DNA of 36,691 nt from Desulfobacteraceae bacterium (GCA_011390345.1 JAABSP010000050.1:1-36691); one strand, 5' to 3'. Shown: positions 1 to 11,344, counted from the stretch's first letter. The notes: a model not told the origin generated them from the letters alone. Translations and numbers: made by a program.

Positions 1-36
1 TGAAAAGGGGAGGGATTCGATTTTTCGTCGATCCTT

Positions 37-66
37 CTGCCTCTTTTCAAACTGCCTCTTTTCAAA
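37..66. repeat. 15-bp perfect tandem duplication
   Basis: The unit CTGCCTCTTTTCAAA occurs twice, back to back, at 37-51 and 52-66. The start of the window (TGAAAAGGGG) is a near reverse complement of part of the unit, so weak pairing is possible. No function is implied. Confidence 0.8.
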
Positions 67-144
67 ACGAGGGGGCATCGCTTCTTTCCTTGAAAAATAA
101 CTTGCATATGGCCGACGCAATCTCCCGATCCGGATTTATCCGGG

Positions 145-175
145 TTTATCCGGCTTATTGCCGGTAGAGCGTCAA
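145..175. repeat. short dispersed repeat, copy 1
   Basis: A 31-bp segment beginning TTTATCCGG and ending GTCAA, with an internal CCGG dyad. It aligns with small gaps to 20461-20487, which also starts TTTATCCGG and ends AAGTCAA. TTTATCC also recurs directly upstream, just after position 133. It could be a REP-like element, but two copies in one window is weak evidence. Confidence 0.35.
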
Positions 176-432
176 CCGCCAATCAATTATGTTTTTTCAG
201 CATATGCAAAAGAGGTTCTCTGCTGATAGAGTAACGATTCATGGTTATATCCGCGTCTTTCGGCAGATACTGCCGTCGATCCCGCGGGAAACGTCTCCTT
301 TTGCATCTGCCATTTGAAACCGGTAAACTCGCCGTTTCAGCGTCACAACCCTTTGCTCTGTACAAAGACCGATTTCACATCCGAAACTTTCACCTCATCG
401 GTGATTACTATAAACTTTCATATCCGGCAAAG

Positions 433-1203
433 TCAAGCGATTTTCCCGGCTTTTAGAGATAGGATTTTCTCAACATATCGAAGATTTTCCAAAGTATTGA
501 CGCCGACGAACTCGTCCGGGTCATCCGCGACCGTCGCACCGATCTTCCATTCCCGCCCCCGGCCCACTTCGATGATGTCGGTCAGGTAGTATTCCCCCTG
601 CCGGTTGTCCGCGTCGATCGCGGAAAGGGCCTCTTCGATGATACTCCGGTCGATGCAGTAGATCCCGGTATTGACATCGGGGATGGCCTTCTGTTCGTCA
701 TCTGCATCGGCCTCCTCCACGATGGCGGTGATCTCCCCGGTTCCGTCGAAGATCAGCCTTCCGTACCCGGTCGGGTCATCCAGGCGCACACCCAGCACCG
801 AGATATCCCGGCCCTCGGCTATATGGTCGTCGATGAAGCGGCGCAGGGTCTCCTTCCGGGTCAGCGGCACATCCCCGCAGAGGATGAGCAGGTGCTTTGC
901 ATGGGCCGGCACGGCCGACAGGGCAGAGCGGACCGCGTGGCCAGTTCCCAGTTGCTCCTCCTGGAGGGCGTAGCCGGCATCGAAGGCTTGGGAGACCACG
1001 GCCTCCACCTTTTCGGCCTGATGCCCCACCACCACTATCATGCCATTGTCGGCCACCGCGGCCGCGGTACCCGCGACATAAAGAATCAGCGGCTTTCCCA
1101 GGGCCTCGTGCAGCACCTTGGCCTTGTCGGACTTCATCCGGGTGCCGAGACCTGCGGCCAGGATCACAGCAGCTATCCCTCGGTTTTTCTTTGTCGAAAC
1201 CAT
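433..1203 (-). CDS. GlmU-like UDP-N-acetylglucosamine pyrophosphorylase domain protein
   Basis: A 256-residue nucleotidyltransferase matching the N-terminal uridyltransferase half of GlmU, which makes UDP-GlcNAc from GlcNAc-1-phosphate and UTP for peptidoglycan and LPS. Visible signatures are LAAGLGTRM near residue 16 with the following KAKVLHE, the metal/sugar-binding CGDVPLT, VNTGIYC and GEYYLTDII. Bifunctional GlmU is about 450 residues with a left-handed beta-helix acetyltransferase half; this protein ends just after the GVNTLENL segment, and no hexapeptide repeats follow in any frame. The ATG start is preceded by GAGG at good spacing. It lies after the ATP synthase operon but beyond a strong terminator, so it probably has its own promoter (1251-1279). 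A complete GlmU or separate acetyltransferase may exist elsewhere; it could also act on another sugar phosphate. Confidence 0.85.
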   Translation of the reverse strand: MVSTKKNRGIAAVILAAGLGTRMKSDKAKVLHEALGKPLILYVAGTAAAVADNGMIVVVGHQAEKVEAVVSQAFDAGYALQEEQLGTGHAVRSALSAVPAHAKHLLILCGDVPLTRKETLRRFIDDHIAEGRDISVLGVRLDDPTGYGRLIFDGTGEITAIVEEADADDEQKAIPDVNTGIYCIDRSIIEEALSAIDADNRQGEYYLTDIIEVGRGREWKIGATVADDPDEFVGVNTLENLRYVEKILSLKAGKIA

Positions 1204-1250
1204 CGCAACCCCTCTTTCCGATCGAACATGATCCCTGTAAACAAAGTTTT

Positions 1251-1279
1251 ATTGTCTCACGCATTCCCAGGGAGATCAA
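1251..1279 (-). promoter_or_regulatory. possible sigma70-type promoter for the glmU-like gene
   Basis: Reading the minus strand, TTGATC (1274-1279) is separated by 17 nt from GACAAT (1251-1256). It lies between the atp operon terminator and the ATG at 1203. The -35 and -10 each match the consensus only partly, so this is a tentative call based on spacing and position. Confidence 0.35.
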
Positions 1280-1281
1280 AA

Positions 1282-1329
1282 CAAAAAAGGGGCTGACCCG
1301 ATCATGATGAGAAGGTCGCCCCTTTTTTG
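1282..1329. terminator. bidirectional intrinsic terminator after atpC
   Basis: A perfect 12-bp stem pairs CAAAAAAGGGGC (1282-1293) with GCCCCTTTTTTG (1318-1329), with a 24-nt loop. On the minus strand the 3' arm ends in a T tract followed by more T residues, as expected at the end of the ATP synthase operon. Confidence 0.85.
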
Positions 1330-1347
1330 AATTTGAACTTCCGCGGT

Positions 1348-1396
1348 GCAGGGCCCGGATCTGAACCGGATCGAAAGGGTATCGATCCGGCCCTGC
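1348..1396. terminator. GC-rich hairpin directly downstream of atpC
   Basis: GCAGGGCCCGGATC (1348-1361) pairs with GATCCGGCCCTGC (1384-1396) through a 13-bp stem with one bulged C. It follows the atpC stop by 13 nt on the minus strand and precedes the U-rich terminator at 1282-1329. It has no U-tract of its own, so it may protect the 3' end of the mRNA or act as a first pause site. Confidence 0.5.
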
Positions 1397-1409
1397 TCAC
1401 GGCCCTTTT

Positions 1410-1826
1410 TTACATGGTTTTTCGCGTCTCCGCGACACTGAGCCTATGCATTGCTCTTTCGAGCGCCGCCCTGGCCCGTACAAAGTCGATGTCATCCCGC
1501 TTTTCCGCCAGACGCTGCTGAGCCCGTTCCAGTGCGGTACGGGCACGCTCCGCATCGATATCGGTTCTGCGTTCGGCCGATTCCGCAAGAATCGTCACCT
1601 TGTCGGGAAGGGCTTCGGCAAACCCGCCGCTCACAAAGATGTACCGCTCTGTGCCGCCGGCATCCTTGTAGCGAACGGTTCCCAGCTTCAATGTGGTCAG
1701 AAAGGGTGTATGCCCTACCAGCACGCCGAATTCTCCCATCGTTCCGGGCGCCACCACGATCTGGACATCTTCGCTGACAACCGACTTCTGCGGGGTCACG
1801 ACTTCCAGTCGAATGTTTTCAGCCAT
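1410..1826 (-). CDS. atpC: F1 ATP synthase subunit epsilon
   Basis: A 138-residue epsilon subunit, a central-stalk component that couples c-ring rotation to F1 and can inhibit ATP hydrolysis. The N-terminal beta-sandwich is recognisable from [38 protein letters not shown] and [19 protein letters not shown]. The C-terminal half is the usual Arg/Ala-rich pair of helices ([18 protein letters not shown]). Length is normal for the family. It is the last gene of the atp operon, 15 bp after atpD, and is followed by two hairpins that close the transcript. Confidence 0.97.
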   Translation of the reverse strand: MAENIRLEVVTPQKSVVSEDVQIVVAPGTMGEFGVLVGHTPFLTTLKLGTVRYKDAGGTERYIFVSGGFAEALPDKVTILAESAERRTDIDAERARTALERAQQRLAEKRDDIDFVRARAALERAMHRLSVAETRKTM

Positions 1827-1841
1827 AATCCGCCCCCCAGG

Positions 1842-3260
<1,419 letters not shown>

Positions 3261-3295
3261 CTAAAGACCTCCTGTTCCCATATATCGAAGTCGGT

Positions 3296-4186
3296 TTACC
3301 CTTTGAGTGCTTCGGCCCCGCCGACGATGTCCATCAGCTCTGCGGTAATGGCCGCCTGCCGCGCCTTGTTATAAACGAGCGTCAGATTCTCGATCATGTC
3401 GTTGCACGCCTTTGTCGCATTGTCCATTGCAGTCATCCGCGCGGCATGTTCGCTGGTCGATGTCTCCAGCAGCGCGCTGTAGATCTGGACATAGACGCTT
3501 CTGGGAAGCATCTCGCCCAGCAGCTCCTCCGCGGAGGGCTCTGCAATATGCTCGGCCAGATAGGGCGCGTTATCGTCTTTTGTCTCCTCTGCGGTCTCCA
3601 GCGGAGGAATCGGAAGAAGCTGTTTCGCCTTTGCCACCTGACGGGCCATGCCCTGAAATTCCGAATAGATCACATAGACCTCGTCATAGGTTCCAAAAAT
3701 AAACTTCTCGATGAACTTCCTGCCCGAGATCGAGGCCACGCTGAACTCGAAGCTTGAGCCCACCACACCGAGGTATTCGTCTATGATGGTGTGCCCCTTC
3801 TTCCGGGCCCAGTCCCGTCCTTTTTTGCCGAAGTTTGTAAAGGAGACCTCTTTGCCCTCGGCCTTCAGCTCCTTTAACAGCGCATCGGCCCTGGCATTGA
3901 GATTGGTGTTGAATCCGCCGCAAAGGCCCTTGTCCGATGTATTCAAGATGATATGGACATTTTTGACCGTCTCTTTGGGAACGAGCAGCGGGTTTGCCTC
4001 CTCTCCGGCCTTGTCGGCCAGACTTCCCAAGACATCGGCAAACTTGCCGGCATAGGGGCGGAACGCTTCCATCGTGGACTGGGCGCCCCGAAGCTTCGAA
4101 GCCGCCACCATATTCATGGCCTTTGTGATCTGCTTTGTCTTTTTGACAGCACTGATCTTGTTTTGTACATCTTTTAAAGTCGCCAT
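3296..4186 (-). CDS. atpG: F1 ATP synthase subunit gamma
   Basis: The rotor shaft subunit, 296 residues. The N-terminal helix signature is LKDVQNKISAVKKTKQITKA followed by MVAASKLRGAQ. The Rossmann-like middle contains SDKGLCGGFN, and the C-terminal helix ends in ARQAAITAELMDIVGGAEA. These are the hallmark terminal coiled-coil segments that insert into the alpha3beta3 head. Length is typical. Gaps to atpA and atpD are 15 and 35 bp, so it is co-transcribed. Confidence 0.98.
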   Translation of the reverse strand: MATLKDVQNKISAVKKTKQITKAMNMVAASKLRGAQSTMEAFRPYAGKFADVLGSLADKAGEEANPLLVPKETVKNVHIILNTSDKGLCGGFNTNLNARADALLKELKAEGKEVSFTNFGKKGRDWARKKGHTIIDEYLGVVGSSFEFSVASISGRKFIEKFIFGTYDEVYVIYSEFQGMARQVAKAKQLLPIPPLETAEETKDDNAPYLAEHIAEPSAEELLGEMLPRSVYVQIYSALLETSTSEHAARMTAMDNATKACNDMIENLTLVYNKARQAAITAELMDIVGGAEALKG

Positions 4187-4201
4187 AAAATTCCGCCCTT
4201 T

Positions 4202-5745
<1,544 letters not shown>

Positions 5746-5746
<1 letters not shown>

Positions 5747-6297
5747 TAGACACTCTCACCCCTTTTCAAAGATTCTCTCATATTGACAAGCTGTGTCTTC
5801 ACACTCCCGTCCAACACAAGGTCTCCAATCCTCGTCACAATCCCTCCTATCAATGAGGGATCCTGCTCCACATCCAGACGCACTGTTTTGCCGGTTCGCT
5901 TCGAAAGCGCACTCTTGATCCGATCCACGGTCTCCTCGGAGAGTTCCGCGGCCGAAACCAGGGAGGCCTGAGCCACACCCTTCAGCTCATCGGCCAGGTT
6001 CCCGTAGAAGTCGTTGATGCTGTCGAGAAATCCGATCCGCCCCTTGTCGAAGAGCAGAAGAAGAAAAGATTTCATCACCCTGGACAGCTCCTGGTTTTCG
6101 ATGACGGTCTTCAGCACCCGTCTCCGGCCGGCCGCGTCGTACAGCGGGTTGGAAAGGGCCTGGTCCAGCTCCTTGTTCTCCTTGAGCAGATTCGCGATCC
6201 CCTCCAGTTCCTCCCGGTACGTCTCGGCCTGACCGTCCTCCTTCCCGATCAGCAGAAGTGCTTTGGCATACCGCCTTGCGATTGCGAGATTTTTCAT
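5746..6297 (-). CDS. atpH: ATP synthase subunit delta
   Basis: A peripheral-stalk connector, 183 residues, linking the b subunits to the top of F1. The N-terminal helical domain begins [16 protein letters not shown]. The C-terminal region has [25 protein letters not shown] in pieces typical of the OSCP/delta family, especially GGIVTRIGD and DGSVKTQL. It starts immediately after the atpF stop (TAA followed by ATG) and overlaps atpA by one base. Confidence 0.97.
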
Positions 6298-6861
6298 TTA
6301 CGCCACCACCTTCTCTAAATATTCATCAACGAGCCGTTCCTGATCGTCGGCCGTAATCTTCTGCTTGATGATCGCCTCGGCCTTTGCCAGCGCTTTTTCC
6401 AGAACCTCTTCATGAAGTTCGGTCTTGGCCCGGGTAAACTCGTTTTCGATGTTGCGCCTGGCCTGCTCCTCGAGCTTGTCGGCCGATGCTTCGGCCTCCT
6501 GAAGGATTCTCGCCTTGGCATCTTCCCCCTGGCGGATATACTCCTCTACGATCCCCTGGGCCTCCTCATCGAGCTTGGCAAGCCTTTCATTGTACTTGGC
6601 CAGCTCTCCCTCCGCGGCCTTCTTCTGGGTCTCCAGCTCCCGGAGCTGCTCGCGGATAGCCGCGATCCGGGCATTGAGCCCATTGGCCACAGGCTTGCGC
6701 AGCAGAAAGAAGAGCGCAACCGCCAGTACCGTGAAGTTCATCACCCGGTAGGTGTCGGTGGCGACCCAGCCCTTGGGTTCGCCGCCGGACGCGGCAAATA
6801 GAGGCCCTGCTGCCAGCATAAGGATTCCGATTACCAGAACAATTCTACTCCATCGAAGCAT
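6298..6861 (-). CDS. atpF: F0 ATP synthase subunit b
   Basis: The longer of two b-type stator subunits, 187 residues. An N-terminal hydrophobic stretch (about residues 6-24, ending ...PLFAASGG) looks like a cleavable signal peptide. A second segment (about 41-57) is the membrane anchor, followed by a long charged helix rich in Glu, Lys and Ala that forms the stator coiled coil. Deltaproteobacterial b subunits often have such an extra N-terminal segment. Its start overlaps the stop of the upstream b' gene as TAATG. No a or c subunit genes are present in this window. Confidence 0.93.
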   Translation of the reverse strand: MLRWSRIVLVIGILMLAAGPLFAASGGEPKGWVATDTYRVMNFTVLAVALFFLLRKPVANGLNARIAAIREQLRELETQKKAAEGELAKYNERLAKLDEEAQGIVEEYIRQGEDAKARILQEAEASADKLEEQARRNIENEFTRAKTELHEEVLEKALAKAEAIIKQKITADDQERLVDEYLEKVVA

Positions 6862-7286
6862 TAAACCGCCCTCCCCAGTATTTTTTGGCCGATCTCCTCG
6901 GCAAAGGCATCGACATCCTTCATCAGGGTCTGCCGCACCTCGTCCGCCTCCCGTGCAATCTTCTCTTTCACCTTGGAAAGCTCTTCCTGGGCTCTGGCAT
7001 TGATCCCGGCAACCACCTCCCGCTCTTCGTCCTGGGCCTGCTGGATCAGGGCTTCCTTCTCCTGCAGCCCCTTGGCTCTGGCGGCCTTGATGCCGGAGGC
7101 GAAGGCATCCTCTTTCTCCTTTACACCGACCTGAAAGGTCTCGATGTTCTGCTCCAGTCCGGTGACCTTCTCCTTGCGCTGCCGCAATATTCCCCGGATC
7201 GGTCGGTATAGGACGAGATTAAGAATCCAGATCAGCACAATAAAGTTAATGATCTGTATGAACAATGACCCATCTACATTAACCAT
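6861..7286 (-). CDS. atpF': F0 ATP synthase subunit b' (second b-type stator subunit)
   Basis: A 141-residue b-type subunit with one N-terminal membrane helix (FIQIINFIVLIWILNLVLY, residues 9-27) followed by PIRGILRQRKEKV and a long amphipathic helix, the organisation of b/b' stator subunits. It is the first gene of the atp operon. The ATG is preceded by GGAGG at 7-nt spacing. A heterodimeric b/b' stalk is the likely arrangement with the next gene. Which of the pair is called b or b' is a matter of convention. Confidence 0.93.
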   Translation of the reverse strand: MVNVDGSLFIQIINFIVLIWILNLVLYRPIRGILRQRKEKVTGLEQNIETFQVGVKEKEDAFASGIKAARAKGLQEKEALIQQAQDEEREVVAGINARAQEELSKVKEKIAREADEVRQTLMKDVDAFAEEIGQKILGRAV

Positions 7287-7366
7287 AAGCTTTCCTCCAG
7301 TAAATCCGGTTGGTTAAACATTTTCGCCCTTTTCCGTTACTCGCCAAGGCTCTAAAATTTTGGCGT

Positions 7367-7395
7367 ATGTAACATCTGAATTCATATTTTGTCAA
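7367..7395 (-). promoter_or_regulatory. candidate promoter of the ATP synthase operon
   Basis: On the minus strand a consensus TTGACA (7390-7395) lies 17 nt before TTACAT (7367-7372), leaving about 80 nt of leader before the atpF' start. The -35 sits inside the last codons of the bactofilin gene. The -10 is a weak match, so it is a candidate only, but the 95-bp gap here is among the largest in the rodA-to-atpC run. Confidence 0.45.
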
Positions 7396-7846
7396 AGGTT
7401 TTTTGCAAAATGTTGCTTTTCTCGTCAGGTTCTTGTATATTTGGTTTTTCTGACAATCTCTTTTTTTCTTCCGGCGCGGCGGTGGTCTTTTTCATGCCGC
7501 AGTTCCCGTTGAAGACCGCGCCCGGATCGATGGCAATGACCGGGGAGCAGATCTCGCCCGTCACATAGCCGGGGGGAAAGACCTCGATCTGCTCTGTCGC
7601 CTCGATGGTTCCGTGGAACTCGCCCTTGATGATGGCCCGGGCCACCCGTACATCGGCTTCGATTCTGGCCCGCTCCCCGATGATCACGGTCCCCTCTTTG
7701 CTGCGGATCTTTCCCTTCAACCGTCCGTCGAGCCATACGATTCCCGTAAAGGTGAGGGTTCCTTCGAAGAAGGCCTCGGGCCCCAGAAAGGTGGAGATCC
7801 CTCCTGGCCCCGGGGTCGAAGATTTTTTTTTCCATTTGATCGGCAT
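7382..7846 (-). CDS. bactofilin (polymer-forming cytoskeletal protein)
   Basis: A 154-residue bactofilin. The central beta-helical DUF583 core is made of short glycine-spaced turns (FFEGTLTFTG, VWLDGRLKGKI, ATEQIEVFPPGYVTGEI, IDPGAVFNGNCGM), flanked by a short basic N-terminus and a charged, disordered C-terminus. Bactofilins self-assemble without nucleotide into filaments near the membrane and help set cell shape and the location of wall enzymes. The ATG at 7846 is chosen because it lies 8 nt after the rodA stop and opens the conserved core; a longer open frame upstream overlaps rodA and is unlikely. Last gene of the mre-rod cluster, just before the atp operon. Confidence 0.92.
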   Translation of the reverse strand: MPIKWKKKSSTPGPGGISTFLGPEAFFEGTLTFTGIVWLDGRLKGKIRSKEGTVIIGERARIEADVRVARAIIKGEFHGTIEATEQIEVFPPGYVTGEICSPVIAIDPGAVFNGNCGMKKTTAAPEEKKRLSEKPNIQEPDEKSNILQKTFDKI

Positions 7847-7854
7847 TTTAATTT

Positions 7855-8961
7855 TTACTCCGCGGCAAACCGCCGCATGCTGATATTGAGCAGAATGCTC
7901 GCACAGATCATGATCGTGATCACAGATGATCCGCCGTAGCTGACAAAGGGCAGCGGCACCCCCACCACCGGCATCAGCCCCATCACCATGCTGATATTGA
8001 TGATCACCTGCCAGAAGATGATCGCTGTAACGCCGACGGCCAGGATCGTTCCAAAGGGCTCCTTGCAGGCATAGGCGATGTTGAGCCCCCAGATGATCAG
8101 CAGCATGAAGAGAAAGACCATGAAAAAAGAGCCGATGAACCCCCACTCTTCGGCCCAGACCGCAAAGATGAAGTCGGTATGCTGTTCCGGCAGGAAGCTG
8201 AGGGTATTCTGGGTTCCCAGGAAAAGCCCCTTGCCGGAGATCATTCCCGAGCCGATCGCGATTTTAGACTGGATTATGTGGTATCCGGCCCCCAGGGGGT
8301 CCCGTTCCGGATCCAGAAACGTCAGTACCCGCCGTTTCTGGTAGGATTTGAGAAGCGTGAACCAGGCCAGGGGTACACTCATGACCCCGGTCAGAACGAT
8401 CGTCAGAAGGGTTTTCTTCTCCACCTTGACAAACAGCGTCATGGAAGCAGCGATGAGCATCATCACCATCGCGGTTCCCAGATCCGGCTGGATGAGAATC
8501 AGGAAAAAGGGAACCGCCACCAGAATCATCGGTTTTAACAGTTGATAGAAATTGAGCCCTTCGGTGGAAAGTGTACTCGAATAACAGCGGGCCAAAAGGA
8601 TCACGATGGCCACCTTGATCAGCTCCGAAGGCTGAATGGAAATGAATCCCAGGCTCAGCCAGCGCTGGGAGCCGCCGGCCTGCCGGCCCACAAAAAGAAC
8701 TGCAATCAACAGCAGAATGCATCCGATATAGATGAAATAGGCTCCCCCTTCCAGACGCCGATAATCGATCAAAATCGTGACCAGCAGGATGCTGTACCCT
8801 ATCCCGAACCAGATCATCTGTTTGACATACAGCACCTGTTCCGGTGAAGGATCTCCTCCGCTCACTGCACTGTACAGGGTCAGAACTCCAAGCCCCGAGA
8901 GCAGCAGGACCAGCCCGGCAAAGCCCCAGTTGAAGTATTGTATCAGTCTTCGATCGAACAT
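7855..8961 (-). CDS. rodA: RodA, SEDS peptidoglycan glycosyltransferase
   Basis: A 368-residue integral membrane protein of the SEDS family that polymerises lipid II during cell elongation with its partner PBP2. About ten hydrophobic segments are visible. Family signatures include LYSAVSGG after the first helix, GSQRWLSLGFISIQPSELIK, QPDLGTAMV, HTDFIFAVWAEEWGF and the C-terminal PFVSYGGSS. It begins 6 nt after the mrdA stop and ends 8 nt before the bactofilin start, fitting one elongasome operon. Confidence 0.96.
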   Translation of the reverse strand: MFDRRLIQYFNWGFAGLVLLLSGLGVLTLYSAVSGGDPSPEQVLYVKQMIWFGIGYSILLVTILIDYRRLEGGAYFIYIGCILLLIAVLFVGRQAGGSQRWLSLGFISIQPSELIKVAIVILLARCYSSTLSTEGLNFYQLLKPMILVAVPFFLILIQPDLGTAMVMMLIAASMTLFVKVEKKTLLTIVLTGVMSVPLAWFTLLKSYQKRRVLTFLDPERDPLGAGYHIIQSKIAIGSGMISGKGLFLGTQNTLSFLPEQHTDFIFAVWAEEWGFIGSFFMVFLFMLLIIWGLNIAYACKEPFGTILAVGVTAIIFWQVIINISMVMGLMPVVGVPLPFVSYGGSSVITIMICASILLNISMRRFAAE

Positions 8962-8967
8962 CGGCTT

Positions 8968-10815
8968 CTATCCGTCAACCTTGAGATAGTGGCGAATCAA
9001 CTCCCTTGCAATGGGGGCCGCCGTACTCGAACCATGTTCGCCATTTTCCACCAGCACCGAAACGGCAATCTTCGGCGCCTGGGCCGGCGCATAGGCAACA
9101 AACCATGCATGGGCCCGATAATGGGCCGGGACGTTCTCTTTTACCTCTTTTTCTCCGGTTTTTCGGCTCACCACCTGACCGGTCCCAGTCTTTCCGCAGA
9201 TCTCTACACCTTCGAGACGGGAAACCCGAGCAGTTCCCCGGGTTCCGTTAACCACCCGCCAGAGCCCCTCACGGACGATATCCATCGTCTCCCGGCTCCA
9301 TTCGAGATAATGCTCAGCCTCCTTTTGCTCCATCTCCGGGGCCGCTTCGGCAGGGAGATCCGGATCGGCCGGCGCCAGGCGAGACAAGATCCTTGGCTTC
9401 AACACCCTCCCGCCGTTCGCCACTGCCGAGGTCAGAACCGCCATCTGCAGGGGCGTCACAAGATTATATCCCTGCCCGATGGCAAGAGAAAGGGTCTCTC
9501 CTTCCATCCAGGGAATGCCTGTGCGTCTCCGCTTCCATGCCGCGGTGGGAATCAGCCCCTGGGACTCCCTGTCCAGGGAAATGTCGGTATACTGCCCCAG
9601 CCCCATCTCTTTTGCATACGCGGCCAGCCGATCCACCCCCAGTTTCTGCCCCACCTGGTAGAAGTAAACATCGCAGGACTGGCTCAACGCGCTCTTTACA
9701 TCCATAGTTCCGTGACCTCCCCGCCGCCAGCACCGGAAGACCCGGTTGCCGAAGGGATAGTAGCCGGGACAGAAGATGCGGGTCTTCTCATCGATCACCC
9801 CTTCCTCCAGCCCTGCTATGGCCGTAACGATCTTATAGGTGGAGGCCGGAGCATACTCCCCCTGAACCGCCTTGTTCTCCAAAGGCCGGTAGGGGTGTCC
9901 GATCAGATACTCCCACTGGGAATTGGAGAGCCCCCCTAAAAAAATGTTGGGATCAAAGGAAGGGCTGCTGACCATCGCCAGAATATCTCCCCGATTCGGC
10001 TCCATTACAACCACAACGGCTGCAATCTCTTGGGTCAGTTCTTCGGCCTTCTGCTGAAGCCTTCGATCCAGTGTCAGATAGATGTTTCCCCCGGGTTTTG
10101 CCGGAATCTCCTGCAGCACATGAACCACCTGTCCCGAGGCATTCACCTCCACCTGTCTTCCGCCGGGTTTTCCCCTTAAAAAACCATCAAAAGCCCTTTC
10201 CACACCGAATTTTCCCATAAGATCTCCGGACCGGTATCCGAGTTCTTTGGGCTGCCGCTTCAGTTCAGCCTCATTGATCTCCCCCATATAGCCCAGAAAA
10301 TGCGCCGCAGTATCCCCGAAGATATACTGCCGGCGAGGCTCGATCTCCACTGAAACACCGGGAAGATCGAAGCTGTTGACTTCGATTGCGGCAACCGCAT
10401 CCCGGTCGATATCCTGACGCAGCAGAACCGGCTGATAGGAGGGGACGGAGCGGCTGTTTTTCAGGGTCTCCTGCAGCTCTTCAGGAGCAGTATCAAGCAG
10501 CGCGGCAAGCTTTTCCAGGGTCTCTTCCAGCGGATCAGCGTCTTTGACAACGATTTTGAGGTTGAATGCGGGCCGATTGTCAACCAGCAGCTCTCCGTTT
10601 GCATCATAGATCAGTCCCCGAGAGGGGGGAATGCTCTGGAGCCGGATGCAGTTGTGTTCTGACAGTCGTCGGTATTCTGCGCCTTCGATGGCCTGAAGTT
10701 GAAAGAGTCGGACAATGATGACCAGAAAAGCGCCGGCCACAATGATGATCGAGCCGATCAGGCGTCTTCGGTACCATTCCCGATCTTCGATCTTTATGTA
10801 AAAAGAGTTCCTCAA
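8968..10815 (-). CDS. mrdA: penicillin-binding protein 2 (elongasome transpeptidase)
   Basis: A class B PBP of 615 residues that crosslinks peptidoglycan with RodA. It has one N-terminal membrane helix (about residues 19-38), a PBP dimerisation domain beginning near SIPPSRGLIYDANGE, and the transpeptidase motifs STYK (325-328, catalytic Ser325), SCD (380-382) and KTG (542-544). No ATG fits the conserved start. I chose TTG at 10815, giving MRNSFYIKIEDREW, with GGA-type Shine-Dalgarno pairing upstream; the frame stays open further up but runs over mreD without family similarity. It starts 13 bp after the mreD stop. Confidence 0.95.
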   Translation of the reverse strand: MRNSFYIKIEDREWYRRRLIGSIIIVAGAFLVIIVRLFQLQAIEGAEYRRLSEHNCIRLQSIPPSRGLIYDANGELLVDNRPAFNLKIVVKDADPLEETLEKLAALLDTAPEELQETLKNSRSVPSYQPVLLRQDIDRDAVAAIEVNSFDLPGVSVEIEPRRQYIFGDTAAHFLGYMGEINEAELKRQPKELGYRSGDLMGKFGVERAFDGFLRGKPGGRQVEVNASGQVVHVLQEIPAKPGGNIYLTLDRRLQQKAEELTQEIAAVVVVMEPNRGDILAMVSSPSFDPNIFLGGLSNSQWEYLIGHPYRPLENKAVQGEYAPASTYKIVTAIAGLEEGVIDEKTRIFCPGYYPFGNRVFRCWRRGGHGTMDVKSALSQSCDVYFYQVGQKLGVDRLAAYAKEMGLGQYTDISLDRESQGLIPTAAWKRRRTGIPWMEGETLSLAIGQGYNLVTPLQMAVLTSAVANGGRVLKPRILSRLAPADPDLPAEAAPEMEQKEAEHYLEWSRETMDIVREGLWRVVNGTRGTARVSRLEGVEICGKTGTGQVVSRKTGEKEVKENVPAHYRAHAWFVAYAPAQAPKIAVSVLVENGEHGSSTAAPIARELIRHYLKVDG

Positions 10816-10828
10816 TACCCTTTTCCGC

Positions 10829-11344
10829 TCATGTATTTCTCTCGGACAGCCGGGCAATCCATTTGTTCCACAGACGGTCCAGACGGACAAATCCAGCCAG
10901 AAAGATCCCTCCGGTAATGAGCGCTCCGAAGGTCTGCTCGAAAATCCAGAACATCGCATCGGGGGGCGGCTCCAGAACCCGGCCCGAGAGGAGAAAGGTG
11001 GCAAAAAAGAAGAGGTTTTCCAACAGAACTCCCCCTGCGATCAGAAACGGAATCAGCAGTCGATTCCCGGTGTGCAGAAAGCGGCTCAACCAGCGTCCTG
11101 CCGCCAGCAGCCAGAGATAGGTTGAGAGATAAACCCCGAAGGGGCCCACCGACAGGCTGTCCATGAGAAATCCCGCGGCAAGAACCGCGGGGAGACTGAT
11201 CCGCAGAGGATGAAAAAGGATCATATAGAGAACCAGCGGTATGAGAAGATCGTATGCCCACCGGGAGATCGGAAAATGGGGCAGCAGAGAGGTCTGAATC
11301 AGCGTCAGCAGGAATCCGTTGAGAAGAAAAAAGATGGCGATCAT
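10829..11344 (-). CDS. mreD: MreD, rod shape-determining membrane protein
   Basis: A 171-residue polytopic membrane protein, with about five or six hydrophobic segments and few charges (for example IAIFFLLNGFLLTLIQTSLL at the N-terminus). Family-typical GFLMDSLSVGPFG lies near the middle. MreD links MreC and MreB to PBP2 and RodA. The start overlaps the mreC stop as ATGA, so translation is coupled. Identification rests on topology, size and the fixed mreB-mreC-mreD-mrdA-rodA order as much as on sequence. Confidence 0.93.
   Translation of the reverse strand: MIAIFFLLNGFLLTLIQTSLLPHFPISRWAYDLLIPLVLYMILFHPLRISLPAVLAAGFLMDSLSVGPFGVYLSTYLWLLAAGRWLSRFLHTGNRLLIPFLIAGGVLLENLFFFATFLLSGRVLEPPPDAMFWIFEQTFGALITGGIFLAGFVRLDRLWNKWIARLSERNT

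Larger units (their letters stand above)
1..432. other. gene-free stretch downstream of the glmU-like gene
   Basis: I see no convincing gene in this stretch. Open frames on both strands are short, need TTG starts or lack a ribosome binding site, and show no family signature. In particular, nothing resembles the hexapeptide repeats that would continue a full-length GlmU. The stretch holds a 15-bp tandem duplication (37-66) and a TTTATCCGG-rich dyad (131-175) that recurs in part near 20461. No terminator with a clear U-tract follows the glmU-like stop at 433. Confidence 0.5.

Noticed and set aside
183-365. Minus-strand frame of 60 codons ending in RYSISREPLLHMLKKHN
   Set aside because: It needs a TTG start without a ribosome binding site and matches no family I know. 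The helical end is suggestive, but too little supports a gene.
8938-9939. Plus-strand frame of 333 codons opposite mrdA
   Set aside because: The composition is an antisense artefact (Pro/His/Arg-rich) and it lies entirely within well-supported mrdA and the start of rodA.
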